Origin: Haloarcula sp. H-GB4
GTDB taxonomy: Archaea > Halobacteriota > Halobacteria > Halobacteriales > Haloarculaceae
NCBI RefSeq assembly: GCF_030848575.1
Contig: NZ_JAVDDX010000002.1
Span: forward strand, 62,001 to 126,000
Length of the DNA stretch: 64,000 nt
Reading direction: 5' to 3'
This document shows positions 50,518 to 60,569 of this stretch, piece after piece (within the stretch, counting starts at the first letter, position 1; each line of letters starts with the position of its first letter). The position numbers were made by a program, and so were the translations under genes. The notes beneath the pieces were generated by a model that did not search any database, was not told the DNA's origin, and saw only the letters and a program-made list of their open reading frames with translations.

Positions 50518-52683
50518 ATGAGCCTGTCCGACGCGGACCACGAACTCGTGGTCGAGGAGATCGGTCGGGAGCCGACACGGGCGGAGGCCGCTCTCTTCGA
50601 GAACCTCTGGAGCGAACACTGCGCGTATCGCTCCTCTCGCCCCCTGCTGTCGGCGTTCGACTCCGAAGGCGATCAGGTCGTCATCGGCCCCGGCGACGAT
50701 GCAGCCGTCGTCTCCCTGCCGTCCCACGGCGACGGCGATGAGATGTACATCACGATGGGCGTCGAGTCCCACAACCACCCGTCCTACGTCGACCCGTTTG
50801 ACGGGGCGGCGACGGGTGTGGGCGGTATCGTCCGCGACACGCTGTCGATGGGGGCCTACCCCATCGCACTGGCCGACTGTCTGTACTTCGGTGACTTCGA
50901 CCGGGAGCACTCCCGCTATCTCTTCGAGGGCGTCGTCGAGGGTATCTCCCACTACGGGAACTGCATCGGCGTCCCGACTGTCACCGGGAGCGTCGCCTTC
51001 CACGACGACTACGAGGGCAACCCACTGGTGAACGTCTCCTGTATCGGCCTGCTGGAGCCCGAGCGGACCATCACCGCCGAGGCCCAGGAGCCGGGCAACA
51101 AGCTCGTCCTCGTCGGCAACGCGACGGGGCGGGACGGGCTCGGCGGCGCGTCCTTCGCCAGCGAGGACCTCGCGGAGGACGCCGAAACGGAGGACCGGCC
51201 GGCCGTTCAGGTTGGCGACCCGTACTCGGAGAAGCTGCTCGTCGAGTGCAACGAGGCGCTACTGGACGAGGAACTCGTCGAGTCGGCCCGCGACCTCGGG
51301 GCCGCTGGCCTCGGCGGCGCATCGTCCGAACTGGTCGCCAAGGGTGGCCTCGGCGCACGTATCGAACTCGACCACGTCCACGAGCGTGAGCCCAACATGA
51401 ACGCCATGGAGTACCTGCTCGCCGAGAGCCAGGAACGGATGGTGTACGAGGTCACGCCCGAGGACGTCGACCGCGTGGCCGAACTCGCTGAGCGGTTCGA
51501 CCTCGGCTGTTCGGTTATCGGTGAACTCACTGAGCCGGGCACGAACTACGTCTGCACGTTCGAGGGCGAGACGGTCGTCGATGTGGACGCGGAGTTCCTC
51601 GGTGACGGTGCGCCGATGAACGACCTGCCCAGCGATGCGCCGCCGAAACCAGAACGGGACCTGCCGGCGGTCGAGTTGGAGGAAGCCTTTGAGGAGGTCG
51701 TCGGTAGCCCGAACTGCGCCTCGAAGCGGTGGGTGTACCGCCAGTACGACCACGAGGTGCAGGTCCGAACGAGCGTTCTGCCCGGCGACGACGCCGCACT
51801 GCTCGCCATCCGCGAGGCCGGGACCGGACTGGCGTTCTCTGCCGGCGCGGACCCCAACTGGACCGACGCCGCGCCGTACGAAGGCGCACGCGCCGTCGCG
51901 CTGGAAAACGCCACGAACGTCGCCGCGAAGGGCGCGACACCCCACGCGGCCGTGGACTGTCTGAACGGCGGCAACCCCGAGAAGCCCGACGTCTACGGCG
52001 GCTTCAAAGGCATTGTCGACGGCCTGGCGGACATGTGCAGCGACCTCGACGTGCCGGTCGTCGGCGGCAACGTCTCACTGTACAACGACTCACAGGACGG
52101 ACCGATTCCGCCGACGCCTACGCTCGCGCTGGTCGGGGTCAAGGAAGGCTACGACGCCCCGCCGCTGTCGCTGTCCGGCGAGGGCACGCTCGTCGTCGTT
52201 GGCGACACCGCACTGGAAGGTGAGACTGATCCGCGACTCGGCGGGTCCGAGTACACCGCGCAGTTCGGGGGTACTGACCGCTTCCCCGCTCTCCAAGCTG
52301 ACTCGACAGAGGTCATCGAAACCATCGCCGAGGTCGCCGACGCCGACCACGTGCTTGCGAGCCACGACGTGAGCCATGGTGGCCTCGCGGTAACGCTGGC
52401 TGAGATGGTCCACGAGGACGCCGGCGCGTCGGTCGAAATTGAAACGGCAGAACGTGGCACTCCGAACCGGCTCCTGTTCAACGAACGACCTGGCCGCGTG
52501 GTGTTCGAGACCACCGACCCGGCGGCGATCCGGGAGGCCTTCGACGACGTGGCTCCGGTGACAGAACTGGGCGAAGCAGACGGTTCGAGCGGACTCGATA
52601 TTACGGTCAACGACGAGACGCTGGCGTACAACGCTGCGGACATCGCCGACCTGCGCTCGGTCATCGAAGACGAACTGGCCTGA
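50518..52683 (+). CDS. purL: Phosphoribosylformylglycinamidine synthase subunit PurL
   Basis: A 721-residue ATP-dependent synthetase of purine biosynthesis, small-PurL type that works with PurS and PurQ. Signature blocks: [65 protein letters not shown], and in the second half [15 protein letters not shown] and [19 protein letters not shown] 50518 lies 28 nt downstream of a TATA-like box and starts [12 protein letters not shown] at the expected position. No purS or purQ is adjacent. The stop abuts the convergent kinase gene. Confidence 0.96.
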   Translation: MSLSDADHELVVEEIGREPTRAEAALFENLWSEHCAYRSSRPLLSAFDSEGDQVVIGPGDDAAVVSLPSHGDGDEMYITMGVESHNHPSYVDPFDGAATGVGGIVRDTLSMGAYPIALADCLYFGDFDREHSRYLFEGVVEGISHYGNCIGVPTVTGSVAFHDDYEGNPLVNVSCIGLLEPERTITAEAQEPGNKLVLVGNATGRDGLGGASFASEDLAEDAETEDRPAVQVGDPYSEKLLVECNEALLDEELVESARDLGAAGLGGASSELVAKGGLGARIELDHVHEREPNMNAMEYLLAESQERMVYEVTPEDVDRVAELAERFDLGCSVIGELTEPGTNYVCTFEGETVVDVDAEFLGDGAPMNDLPSDAPPKPERDLPAVELEEAFEEVVGSPNCASKRWVYRQYDHEVQVRTSVLPGDDAALLAIREAGTGLAFSAGADPNWTDAAPYEGARAVALENATNVAAKGATPHAAVDCLNGGNPEKPDVYGGFKGIVDGLADMCSDLDVPVVGGNVSLYNDSQDGPIPPTPTLALVGVKEGYDAPPLSLSGEGTLVVVGDTALEGETDPRLGGSEYTAQFGGTDRFPALQADSTEVIETIAEVADADHVLASHDVSHGGLAVTLAEMVHEDAGASVEIETAERGTPNRLLFNERPGRVVFETTDPAAIREAFDDVAPVTELGEADGSSGLDITVNDETLAYNAADIADLRSVIEDELA

Positions 52684-53901
52684 TTACCAGCGGACATCGA
52701 ACCGCGCACCGCCCATTTCGCTCTCAGAGACTGTGACCGACCAGCCGTGCGCTTCAGCGATGCTCTGAACGATTGACAGGCCGAACCCTGTCCCGTCCGA
52801 GTTCGTTGAGTAGCCGTGTTCGAACACCAGCGCACGGTCGTCCGGTGGAATGCCAGGGCCGTCGTCCGCGATGGAGAACCCGTTTTGCTCGTGGGCCTCG
52901 GGCGCGGAAACGACAACGGTGCATTCCGCGCCGGCGTGCTCGATGGCGTTCCGGTAAAGATTCTCGAATAGCTGCTGGAGGCGCTCTGAGTCCGCCTCGA
53001 TGACCGATTCGGTTTCGACCGTGAGCGTTGCCTCCTCAGTTTCCACCTGTTGCCATGCGTCGGCTGCGACGATTTCGAGGGAGACGCTCGCGGTCTCTCC
53101 AACGACCCGTCCCTGCCGAGCGAGCGTCAGTGTGTCATCAAGAATCCGTGCCATCCGCTCGTGTGCCGCAGCGACCTCCTGTAGCCCCTCCTGCACAGCC
53201 GTATCCTCGATGTCATCGAGCAGGAGATGGGTGCGGCCGGATGCGACGTTCAACGGATTCCGAAGGTCGTGGCTGACGATACTGACAAACTCATCAAGGC
53301 GCTCGTTCTGGTGTTTCAGCTGTTGTTCGCGGCGCTTTCGTTCAGTGATATCGGTATATATGCCGTACCCTTCCAGCTGGTTGCTGTCATGAGTGACAAT
53401 GGTGCTCCGGAACAGGTAGGTCCGGACTTCCCCTGATGCAGTCATCCGTCTGACCTCTTGCTCTGACTGGCCGGTCTGTTCCCACCAGTCTGCCCTGATA
53501 ACTTCGGCGTCGGCTCCAGGCGGCGCGAGGAGTGCCCGAAGCGCTGTTCCGACTGCATCTGTCCGGTTATAGCCGAACGAGTCCGCGAACGCTTCGTTGA
53601 TCGACTTGACGTATGGTTCTCGCTGCTCAAACTCGACGACGACAGCCGGATTAGGGATGTTCCCCAGGAGCGCATCAAACCGTTCTTGTGCCGCCAGCTG
53701 TACGCGGAGTTCACTCGCGACGAGCGCGATATATCCCTCGTTGTCGTGTTGAATTATATCACAGATGTCCTGTGCATCCGTGCCGTCTATCTCCATTTCG
53801 CCACCAATACCGAGGTCAGCCATCGCGTCGTCGACAATAGCCGATGCCTTTTCGATACCAACCGTTTCAGCGAACTTTGAAACGAGCCCTGTTCGATTCA
53901 T
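52684..53901 (-). CDS. PAS-domain sensor histidine kinase
   Basis: A 405-residue soluble kinase. An N-terminal acidic segment of about 75 residues is followed by a PAS domain (residues about 75-190, ending in the PAC-like GYGIYTDITERKR), the H-box IVSHDLRNPLN with H211, and a HATPase domain with NLYRNAIEHAG (N-box), ADDGPGIPPDD (G1) and GTGFGLSIV (G2). There are no membrane segments. It follows the FIST protein gene by 3 nt, so that protein is probably its sensor partner. No receiver is encoded next to it. Confidence 0.92.
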   Translation of the reverse strand: MNRTGLVSKFAETVGIEKASAIVDDAMADLGIGGEMEIDGTDAQDICDIIQHDNEGYIALVASELRVQLAAQERFDALLGNIPNPAVVVEFEQREPYVKSINEAFADSFGYNRTDAVGTALRALLAPPGADAEVIRADWWEQTGQSEQEVRRMTASGEVRTYLFRSTIVTHDSNQLEGYGIYTDITERKRREQQLKHQNERLDEFVSIVSHDLRNPLNVASGRTHLLLDDIEDTAVQEGLQEVAAAHERMARILDDTLTLARQGRVVGETASVSLEIVAADAWQQVETEEATLTVETESVIEADSERLQQLFENLYRNAIEHAGAECTVVVSAPEAHEQNGFSIADDGPGIPPDDRALVFEHGYSTNSDGTGFGLSIVQSIAEAHGWSVTVSESEMGGARFDVRW

Positions 53902-53904
53902 CTG

Positions 53905-55116
53905 TTACTCCGGCAGTGCAAAGAGCACCGTTGTCGTGTTGTGGAAGCCGCTGAGCTGTCCAGCCTGCATACACAGTTCCCCGTACGTCTCGAACCCAGC
54001 AACTGGGGCCGAGAGGGTCGATGTAATCCCATCGACAGCCGATGAAAACGCGTCGTCGAAGAGAATTTGGCGGCACGCACAGTCGTAGACGAACGCGCCA
54101 GCGATATGACCGTCACACAGCGAAACAGCGTCTGCAGCAGCCTGCTTGGCGGACGCGATCTGGTCCGCTCTGTTGCCATGCATTATACGGAGGACAGTCC
54201 CCTCCGGAATATCGACGGCGAACTGCAGTGCGCCAGTCTCTTCAATCGCAGTCCGGGGCCAGCGGATCTTGTAGCTCTCGCCTTGGTCGATGCCGAACAG
54301 ATATGCGACCATGAGCTTCCTGAGTTCCGCTGAACCGACTGGGACATCATCGACCGTTATTCCTGTTGTCTCCGCAACGTGGTCTCGAACAGCGTCTTTC
54401 CACACGTCAAACGCTGGTTCACCGTTGAGTTCGTGCACCACGTTTCCGGAAACGTCGGTTACCTCCCACGGCTCTGAGATAGGGGTGTGACCGTGGTTGA
54501 CGGTAATTACCGGTCGCTTTTCGCCGGAGATGAGCACGAGAACGACTGCGTCCTCGACAACCGACTCATCGCAAAACACTGGTGTCGACTCCATTCGGAG
54601 ACCGTCAGACGCCGCCCCACCTGCGAATTCGACATAGGGGCCAAGCCGCCGCTGGACCGACAGCGACAACTGTTCACCGACGCCTGCGAGCCCGTCGTGG
54701 AGCACGAGCGCTGACTGATATGGTTGATCAATGTTTTCGGGAAGCGATCGGACAGCGTCTCTGACAGCCCCGCGGGTGTTCTCGCTGAGACCAGTGGCGA
54801 GGGCCGTATCGAACCGGAACGAGTCACTGGTAACGAGTGTGACTGCCACGCCGGCGTCCATCGCTCGCTCTTCGGTGAACGTACCGCCAGCCGTACAGCC
54901 GACAACGGCTGTCTCGTCGTCAACGAGCGCATTCACGCCTGCCAGAACGGCTTCAGCATCGAATCCTGAGCCAGCAAACACTTGACAGAAATCCACCCGC
55001 TCGGCGTCCAGTCGGTCGCGAGCAGTGCTGGTCGCCTCTTGGCCAGCGCGCCGACCAGCGGTCGCCACTGACGTTCCTGTTGCGACCACCGTACTCACCT
55101 CCGACTGGGACGGCAT
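53905..55116 (-). CDS. FIST-domain sensory protein
   Basis: A 403-residue protein with FIST N and C domains, a small-ligand (likely amino-acid or related) sensing module found with signal-transduction proteins. FIST-N: FCQVFAGSGFDAEAVLAGVN, AVVGCTAGGTFTEE, LGPYVEFAGGAASDGLRM. FIST-C: EVTDVSGNVVHELNGEPAFD, GNRADQIASAKQAAADAV, and GELCMQAGQLSGFHNTTTVL. It lacks an output domain, so it should act through the coupled PAS kinase 3 nt downstream. Confidence 0.9.
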   Translation of the reverse strand: MPSQSEVSTVVATGTSVATAGRRAGQEATSTARDRLDAERVDFCQVFAGSGFDAEAVLAGVNALVDDETAVVGCTAGGTFTEERAMDAGVAVTLVTSDSFRFDTALATGLSENTRGAVRDAVRSLPENIDQPYQSALVLHDGLAGVGEQLSLSVQRRLGPYVEFAGGAASDGLRMESTPVFCDESVVEDAVVLVLISGEKRPVITVNHGHTPISEPWEVTDVSGNVVHELNGEPAFDVWKDAVRDHVAETTGITVDDVPVGSAELRKLMVAYLFGIDQGESYKIRWPRTAIEETGALQFAVDIPEGTVLRIMHGNRADQIASAKQAAADAVSLCDGHIAGAFVYDCACRQILFDDAFSSAVDGITSTLSAPVAGFETYGELCMQAGQLSGFHNTTTVLFALPE

Positions 55117-55209
55117 AGTACAACAGTTGTTAGCGTGGAAACCTATATACTCTCCCCAGAAGTATCAGATATGATATTCATGCCGGCCGCCGTGGTCATG
55201 TCAACCTGA

Positions 55210-55401
55210 TCAGGCAAGCGCCAGCGCGATGCCGAAGGTAAGCACCAGTCCGACCAGCAGTACGCCGAGCCCTGTCCCGACTTGAGACATCGTGAACGGG
55301 CTCTGTGGGGCCGTCGACCGAAGCGGCGGTTCTCGCGCGGGCAGTTCGACGTGTTCAGGGTCGTAATCCGGCCGGTCCTCCTCGTGGTGGTCGTCTGCCA
55401 T
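55210..55401 (-). CDS. Small single-helix membrane protein (63 aa)
   Basis: A 63-residue protein: an acidic, Pro-rich N-terminal half (MADDHHEEDRPDYDPEHVEL) and one C-terminal transmembrane helix (VGTGLGVLLVGLVLTFGIAL). It is a tail-anchored-type layout, conserved in haloarchaea as I recall, without known function. It is divergent from hisF. Confidence 0.7.
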   Translation of the reverse strand: MADDHHEEDRPDYDPEHVELPAREPPLRSTAPQSPFTMSQVGTGLGVLLVGLVLTFGIALALA

Positions 55402-55518
55402 AGCCGGTCTTTCCGGGGCGTCCTACGTGTAGCTGTCGGATTATCACTGCGTACTCAACCAGACACTTGCACCAGTCGAAACGGTCAAACGGCGTTGCGT
55501 CGAACCCACAGGTATCGA

Positions 55519-56334
55519 ATGACGCTCACGAAACGGATCATCCCCTGTATCGACGTGGACGTGGACGAGAACGGGGACGCGGCGGTGTACACGGGAGTCA
55601 ACTTCGAGGATCTGGAGTACACCGGCGACCCGGTGGAGATGGCCAAGGCCTACAACGAATCCGGCGCCGACGAGTTCGTCTTTCTGGATATCACCGCCTC
55701 CGCTGAGGGGCGTGAGACGATGCTCGATACTGTTTCGGCCGTGGCCGACGAGGTGTTCATCCCGCTGACCGTCGGCGGCGGTATCCGTACCCGTGCCGAT
55801 ATTAAAGAAACGCTTCGGGCCGGTGCGGACAAGGTATCCATCAACTCCGGCGCTATCGCCGAACCTGACCTCATCAACGAGGGCGCGGCAGCCTTCGGGA
55901 GCCAGTGTATCGTCATCTCCGTCGATGCCCGCCGTCGCTTCGATTCGGAGGGCGAGCACTACACCGAGGTCGACGGCGAGTCCTGTTGGTTCGAATGCAC
56001 CGTCAAGGGTGGTCGCGAGGGAACCGGACTGGATGTCATCGAGTGGGCCACAGAGGCCGAAGAGCGCGGTGCCGGTGAACTGTTCGTCAACTCTATTGAC
56101 GCCGACGGAACGAAAGACGGGTACGACATCCCGCTGATGCAGGCCGTCTGTGACACCGTCTCGACACCGGTCATCGCTTCCTCGGGCTGTGGTAGCCCGG
56201 CGGACATGGAGGAAGTGTTCGTTGACGCCGGCGCAGACGCCGGTCTCGCCGCCTCCATCTTCCACTTCGGCGAGTACTCCATCGCCGAGACCAAAGAGTA
56301 TCTCGACAGCAAGGGGATTCCAGTCCGACTGTAA
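55519..56334 (+). CDS. hisF: Imidazole glycerol phosphate synthase subunit HisF
   Basis: A 271-residue TIM-barrel cyclase of histidine synthesis that partners the HisH amidotransferase. MTLTKRIIPCIDVDVDENGD gives the catalytic Asp12; VTVGGGIR-like PLTVGGGIRTRADI, NSGAIAEPDL, CIVISVDARR with the second Asp, and VIASSGCGSPADM phosphate-binding loops are present. Start ATG 55519 begins at the conserved K-R-I-I-P. hisH is not in the window. Confidence 0.96.
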   Translation: MTLTKRIIPCIDVDVDENGDAAVYTGVNFEDLEYTGDPVEMAKAYNESGADEFVFLDITASAEGRETMLDTVSAVADEVFIPLTVGGGIRTRADIKETLRAGADKVSINSGAIAEPDLINEGAAAFGSQCIVISVDARRRFDSEGEHYTEVDGESCWFECTVKGGREGTGLDVIEWATEAEERGAGELFVNSIDADGTKDGYDIPLMQAVCDTVSTPVIASSGCGSPADMEEVFVDAGADAGLAASIFHFGEYSIAETKEYLDSKGIPVRL

Positions 56335-56627
56335 CGCCGTCTCCGACTTAGGGTCGAAATAGTAAATACCCGTACCTGTCTATTTCTTTGTATGACGCAG
56401 TTTTCTCGGCGCCCCGGATGGCCTCGGTTTTCTCCGCGTCTCGGCGTTCGATATCCGTTCTCGGTGGCGGGCACATCTCTTTCAGTCACTGGCAGCACCT
56501 GTCAACGGGATAGACAGTCCCCGACGAGTCAACTGACCGAGCGACCGTGGAGGAACACCGCCGGAGAACCGCAGCACTGTGGCCAGGCATCGGGCAGGTT
56601 TTATTTGCCCAACACGGAGAATCAACA

Positions 56628-57476
56628 ATGAAATGGCGGTGTGAATGGTGTGGCAAACCCCACGAGGAGAACGACCCGCCATGTGACAATTGCGGCCACG
56701 GTTCCTTCGAGGAGGCCGTGACGCAGGTCAACGAAGAGGTCGTCGAGGGCGGGCCCAGATGGGTCTGTCTGGACTGCGGTCGCCAGCACCAGAAGAACTC
56801 CCCGCCCTGCAAACGCTGTGGTGGGAGTAACTTCGAGCGGCGGATGGGGCCACCGGAAGACGATCCGCTCGATGACATACAGACCGGCTGGCTGGATGTG
56901 CTTGAGACGAAGTACGTAGTCGGCTACGCCGCTGTGGCGGTGTTGCTCGGGCTTATCGTGCTCGCTGCTGTGGGCGGTATCACGCTGCCCGGCTTCGCCG
57001 CCGAAACCCCTGCCGGCCCACCGCCGATTGCGTCCCCCGCTGGAAGCGGCGACACCGTCAACTCGCTCTCGATCGCCGATGTCGAAGACACCTACATCGA
57101 CGTGTACAACGTCCGGCGGTCGGGCGTCGGCGGCGGGACGGTCTCACGGAACGCGACCGTCGACGACGCTGCAGCCTACTACAACAAGGGCCGTGTCGAT
57201 GCGAGGTACGACAATGCGGAGCGGCCCACGCGGGAGGGCGTTTCTCGGTTCTCTCTCCCCTGTGAGCGCCCAGTTGTGGTCAGCTATGAAGTGGCCTACG
57301 ACCGAACGCCACAGTCACTCGACCAGTTCCAGAACGAGACGGCGCTGGCGACCGCGCTCGTCGATAGCTACCTCGAACGGGGCAACAGAATCCAGCGAGC
57401 AGACACCGGACTGATTGGCCTCGATATCCACGTCGGTCCGGACGAACGTGTGTTCGTCACGTACGTGCTCTGTTAG
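56628..57476 (+). CDS. Membrane protein: two zinc ribbons, one helix, CAP-like ectodomain
   Basis: A 282-residue protein from ATG 56628. The cytoplasmic N-terminus has two zinc ribbons: CEWCGKPHEENDPPCDNCG and CLDCGRQHQKNSPPCKRCG (residues about 5-65). A single transmembrane helix (about 95-125) leads to a roughly 140-residue outer domain ending HVGPDERVFVTYVLC. The outer domain, with its TVDDAAAYYNKGRVDARYDN helix and GIGV-like ending, resembles a degenerate CAP/SCP domain lacking the usual catalytic His. The combination is unusual. ATG is preferred because the upstream frame has no family character. Confidence 0.75.
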   Translation: MKWRCEWCGKPHEENDPPCDNCGHGSFEEAVTQVNEEVVEGGPRWVCLDCGRQHQKNSPPCKRCGGSNFERRMGPPEDDPLDDIQTGWLDVLETKYVVGYAAVAVLLGLIVLAAVGGITLPGFAAETPAGPPPIASPAGSGDTVNSLSIADVEDTYIDVYNVRRSGVGGGTVSRNATVDDAAAYYNKGRVDARYDNAERPTREGVSRFSLPCERPVVVSYEVAYDRTPQSLDQFQNETALATALVDSYLERGNRIQRADTGLIGLDIHVGPDERVFVTYVLC

Positions 57477-57479
57477 AAG

Positions 57480-57764
57480 TTACGCGGCGGCTTCGAACGC
57501 GTCAGTGAAACTGTCAGTCTTCTCGATAACGGCGTTGGTCCCGTCTTCGAGGGCCTCGAGCGCGTCAACGCCCTCCTCGGTCTTGATGGTCAGGACCGGG
57601 TCCGTCTGGCCACCGGACTGTTCCGGGTTCACGTCGTAGGTCGCCGCCGTGACGCCCTCCGTCTCCAGTAGCGCTCCCTTGATGACGTTCATGAACGTGT
57701 GGTCCTCACCAGCGATTTCGATAGAGAGTTCCGTGTCGGATTTGTCGATAACGCGAAGGTCCAT
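57480..57764 (-). CDS. rpoL: DNA-directed RNA polymerase subunit L
   Basis: A 94-residue RNA polymerase subunit (Rpb11/AC19 homologue) that dimerises with Rpo[21 protein letters not shown] is the conserved family block, with [20 protein letters not shown] beta strands following. ATG 57764 ([13 protein letters not shown]) is preferred over one two codons upstream. Single-gene transcript, convergent with the zinc-ribbon membrane protein. Confidence 0.94.
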   Translation of the reverse strand: MDLRVIDKSDTELSIEIAGEDHTFMNVIKGALLETEGVTAATYDVNPEQSGGQTDPVLTIKTEEGVDALEALEDGTNAVIEKTDSFTDAFEAAA

Positions 57765-57842
57765 ACCCACTGTTTGGTCACCTGCGACCCATCAACGCTT
57801 CGCTTCCCGTCCGTTGTGTCGGTGACACCGTGAGACCAGGCG

Positions 57843-58154
57843 CTACACGAGTGCGTACACCATCAGGAAGCCAAAGTAGATGAGCACGAGTGCGCCCAGT
57901 GCCTGGAGTCGGAACGTCGAAAGCGACTCTTCTTCCTCGTCGTGGGCCGCCCGGAAGGCTTCGACCTCCTCGTCGTCGAGTTCGTTGGGGTGGGCCAGGC
58001 CGCGGTGGAGCGCGAGCCAGGACTCGCGGGCGAGCGGCCGGCCGCAGTACGAACAGCTGTAGGCCGTGGCGTCGGCCGGGACATCGTAGGCTGCGTCGTC
58101 GTCGGTACGTGTCGCTGCCGTATCAGCCGCTGGTTGGGTTGCTGTGTCAGTCAT
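57843..58154 (-). CDS. C2H2-like zinc finger with C-terminal membrane helix
   Basis: A 103-residue protein. The finger is CSYCGRPLARESWLALHRGL followed by AHP, giving C-x2-C-x12-H-x4-H (residues about 34-57). An acidic coiled segment (DDEEVEAFRAAHDEEEESL) leads to one transmembrane helix at the end. It overlaps the next gene by 4 nt and lies in the terminal-oxidase accessory group. A membrane-anchored zinc finger suggests an assembly or regulatory factor for the oxidase. Confidence 0.8.
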   Translation of the reverse strand: MTDTATQPAADTAATRTDDDAAYDVPADATAYSCSYCGRPLARESWLALHRGLAHPNELDDEEVEAFRAAHDEEEESLSTFRLQALGALVLIYFGFLMVYALV

Positions 58155-59530
58155 AGATGTGGGAGTGCCACCTCCGGCTGGGAGACGACCCAGAGGCTCG
58201 TCATCGTGTAGAACACCATAACCGCGATGAAGGGGTACTGCGACCGAATCGCCTGCAGTCGCGCGGGAAACAGGTCGTACGCGGCGGCGTGGGCCACCCA
58301 GATTGCGACTAGGTGGCCAATGATGACCGACGCGAGCGCGACCGCACCGAACCACGCCGGCAGGTCAATGGTCGGCACTACTGCCGGGTCCGCAAAGGGC
58401 GACGCGAGCGCAACGGCCAGCGACGGTGCGAGTACGAGGAAGTACCCGAGGTAGTGCGCGAAGTGGTAGCCGACGGCGATAGCGACGAGCGGCGGCGCGA
58501 ACCGCTGTGCGAGAACCGCCGGGGCCAGATACGTCTCCGACATATCGCGGGAGAGCCGGACTGCGAGTCGATACACGCCGAGGAAGCCGGCGAAGCCGAC
58601 GGCGAGCGCGACCGGATACAGGAGGTGCGGCGGGACACCGGCGTCGACGATCGGCGTCGTCAGGTCGCGCCAGGCCGGCGTCGTGACCAGCCCGTCGTAG
58701 GTCGTAACCCACAGCAATGCGACCACGAACGCCACCTCATCAGGACCGTCGACCAGCCGCGGCGTCGAGAGGTCCATGCCGGGGAGCCGAAGTCGGAGCC
58801 CGTTCTCGTCGCGGCCGATGGGCGCAAAGCGGCCGTAGTAGCGGAACACCCGTTCAACCGGGTCAGCGTGAGCAAACCAGTCATCGGGACCGAACACGAG
58901 CGCGCCCGCAAGCGTCAGCACGGTGTATCCGGCGACGACCGACGCGAGCAGGCGCGGCTGGTCGGCGAGCGGGCTGACGACTTCCAGCCACACCAGCACG
59001 AGCAGGCCGCCGACGGCGGGCCACGACCCGACGCGGTCTGGGTACGGACGGTCAAGTGCCGGGAAGAGTCGGGCAAGGGTCTTGAACGGATTGAGCGTTG
59101 CCCAGCTGTTACCCACGAGGTATGTCGTCATCGCCAGCCCGGCCCACCAGCCGACCCAGACGAGCAGTATCGCGAGGTTCGTTCGGGCGTTCGTCGGTCC
59201 GAGGAAGCCGACGACGAACACCGCGGCGAGTCCGGCGAGCCCGATGAGTTGCCCAGCGCGCCGCAGGATGCCTTCGAAACCGCCCGACAGCGGACGGCCC
59301 CAGTCGTGGATACGCTCCACGAACGTCCGGTCGGTGACGAACGACGCCAGCAGGAACGACGCGCCGACGGCCGCACCACCGGTACTCAGGAAGAGCCACG
59401 TCGGTATCGTCAGCGATTCGCGGCCGCCACCGGCGAGACTGCCGCCGTGTGCGCTCGCCGTCCCCGACGCGGCCAGCCAGCCCAGCCCACACACCACCAG
59501 CGCGACCGTACGACGCCTCCCAGATGTCAT
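58151..59530 (-). CDS. Polytopic membrane protein of the terminal-oxidase cluster
   Basis: A 459-residue membrane protein with about eleven helices and a signal-like start (MTSGRRRTVALVVCGLGWLA then ASAHGG). A conserved stretch GNSWATLNPFKTLARLFPAL and PYPDRVGSWPAVGGLLVLVW occurs, with GPDDWFAHADPVERVFRYYG between helices. Similar proteins lie beside oxidase genes in other haloarchaea and actinobacteria, to my recollection, without known function. It shares an upstream region with oxidase subunit III on the other strand. ATG 59530 is preferred over an in-frame codon 18 residues earlier. Confidence 0.78.
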   Translation of the reverse strand: MTSGRRRTVALVVCGLGWLAASGTASAHGGSLAGGGRESLTIPTWLFLSTGGAAVGASFLLASFVTDRTFVERIHDWGRPLSGGFEGILRRAGQLIGLAGLAAVFVVGFLGPTNARTNLAILLVWVGWWAGLAMTTYLVGNSWATLNPFKTLARLFPALDRPYPDRVGSWPAVGGLLVLVWLEVVSPLADQPRLLASVVAGYTVLTLAGALVFGPDDWFAHADPVERVFRYYGRFAPIGRDENGLRLRLPGMDLSTPRLVDGPDEVAFVVALLWVTTYDGLVTTPAWRDLTTPIVDAGVPPHLLYPVALAVGFAGFLGVYRLAVRLSRDMSETYLAPAVLAQRFAPPLVAIAVGYHFAHYLGYFLVLAPSLAVALASPFADPAVVPTIDLPAWFGAVALASVIIGHLVAIWVAHAAAYDLFPARLQAIRSQYPFIAVMVFYTMTSLWVVSQPEVALPHL

Positions 59531-59663
59531 CGTCGGCAGTTGGGTCTTCGCCCCCGTGTAGCTTCCGGGATGTCGGCGAGTCACCCGTCGGACCGGGCTG
59601 GCGGCGGCACACTCCGCAGGGAATTGGATGGGCTTTTAGTATTCCGTTCGCAAGGGCCCTAGT

Positions 59664-60527
59664 ATGAGTGTCTCCGATGAACACGCGGACGACGGGCACG
59701 GGGAACACCACCTCCCGGCGACGGAGGACTGGCCCCACGGGTTCGGCGAGGCCAGCTGGTGGCCCTTTGTGACGGCGATCGGTGGTTCGGGCATCTACGT
59801 CAGCGCGGCCCTGCTCGTGCTCTCGATGGGCGAGAACGCACTTGTCAGCCAGACTGTCGGGGCGGGAGCAATGGCCGGGAGCGTCGGCCTCTTCCTCGTC
59901 GGCATCTACGGCTGGCTGTACCACGCCTTCGTCTCGGACTTCTGGGAGCGCGGGACGGACTACCACTCGGACAAGACGCTGAAGTTCGCGATGCTCCTGT
60001 TCCTCGGGAGCGAAATCGCTACCTTCGGCGCTGGCTTCGTCTACTACTTCATCGTGCGTGGCGGCGAGGTCTGGACACAGGCGGCCGTTCCTGAGGTGTT
60101 CGGCTCACTCGTAATCATCAACACGCTGATTCTGGTTGCCAGTTCGGTGACGCTGCACTACAGCCACATCGCACTCCGCAACGGGAACCGGAGCCGGTTC
60201 GTGAAGCTCCTTGGCGCGACGCTACTGCTGGGAATCGTCTTTATCGGCGGGCAGGTGTACGAGTACTACGAGTTCATCGTCCATGAGGGCTTCACGGTCG
60301 GTGGCGGCATCTACGGCTCCGCGTTCTACGGCCTGACGGGGCTTCACGGCCTCCACGTCACGATGGGTGCCGTGCTTCTGGGTATTGTCTTCACCCGCGC
60401 GTACTACGGTCAGTACTCGGCTGAACGGCACACCTCCGTCTCGACGGCATCGATGTACTGGCACTTCGTCGACATCGTCTGGATTTTCCTCGTCGTCGTG
60501 CTCTACATGGGCGCGAATCTGGTGTAG
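59664..60527 (+). CDS. Heme-copper terminal oxidase subunit III
   Basis: A 287-residue membrane protein with seven helices, the CoxC fold. Conserved blocks are EASWWPFVTAIGGSGIYVSA, LKFAMLLFLGSEIATFGAGFVYY in pieces, HYSHIALRNGNRSRFVKLLG, GLHGLHVTMGA and MYWHFVDIVWIFLVVVLYMG. It binds lipid rather than metals and helps stabilise subunit I proton uptake. No subunit I or II lies in the window, so the rest of the oxidase is elsewhere or upstream of other genes. Confidence 0.93.
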   Translation: MSVSDEHADDGHGEHHLPATEDWPHGFGEASWWPFVTAIGGSGIYVSAALLVLSMGENALVSQTVGAGAMAGSVGLFLVGIYGWLYHAFVSDFWERGTDYHSDKTLKFAMLLFLGSEIATFGAGFVYYFIVRGGEVWTQAAVPEVFGSLVIINTLILVASSVTLHYSHIALRNGNRSRFVKLLGATLLLGIVFIGGQVYEYYEFIVHEGFTVGGGIYGSAFYGLTGLHGLHVTMGAVLLGIVFTRAYYGQYSAERHTSVSTASMYWHFVDIVWIFLVVVLYMGANLV

Positions 60528-60569
60528 GCCGCCGACGAGTTTTACACAGCCGCCGCTCGTTTCACACGC

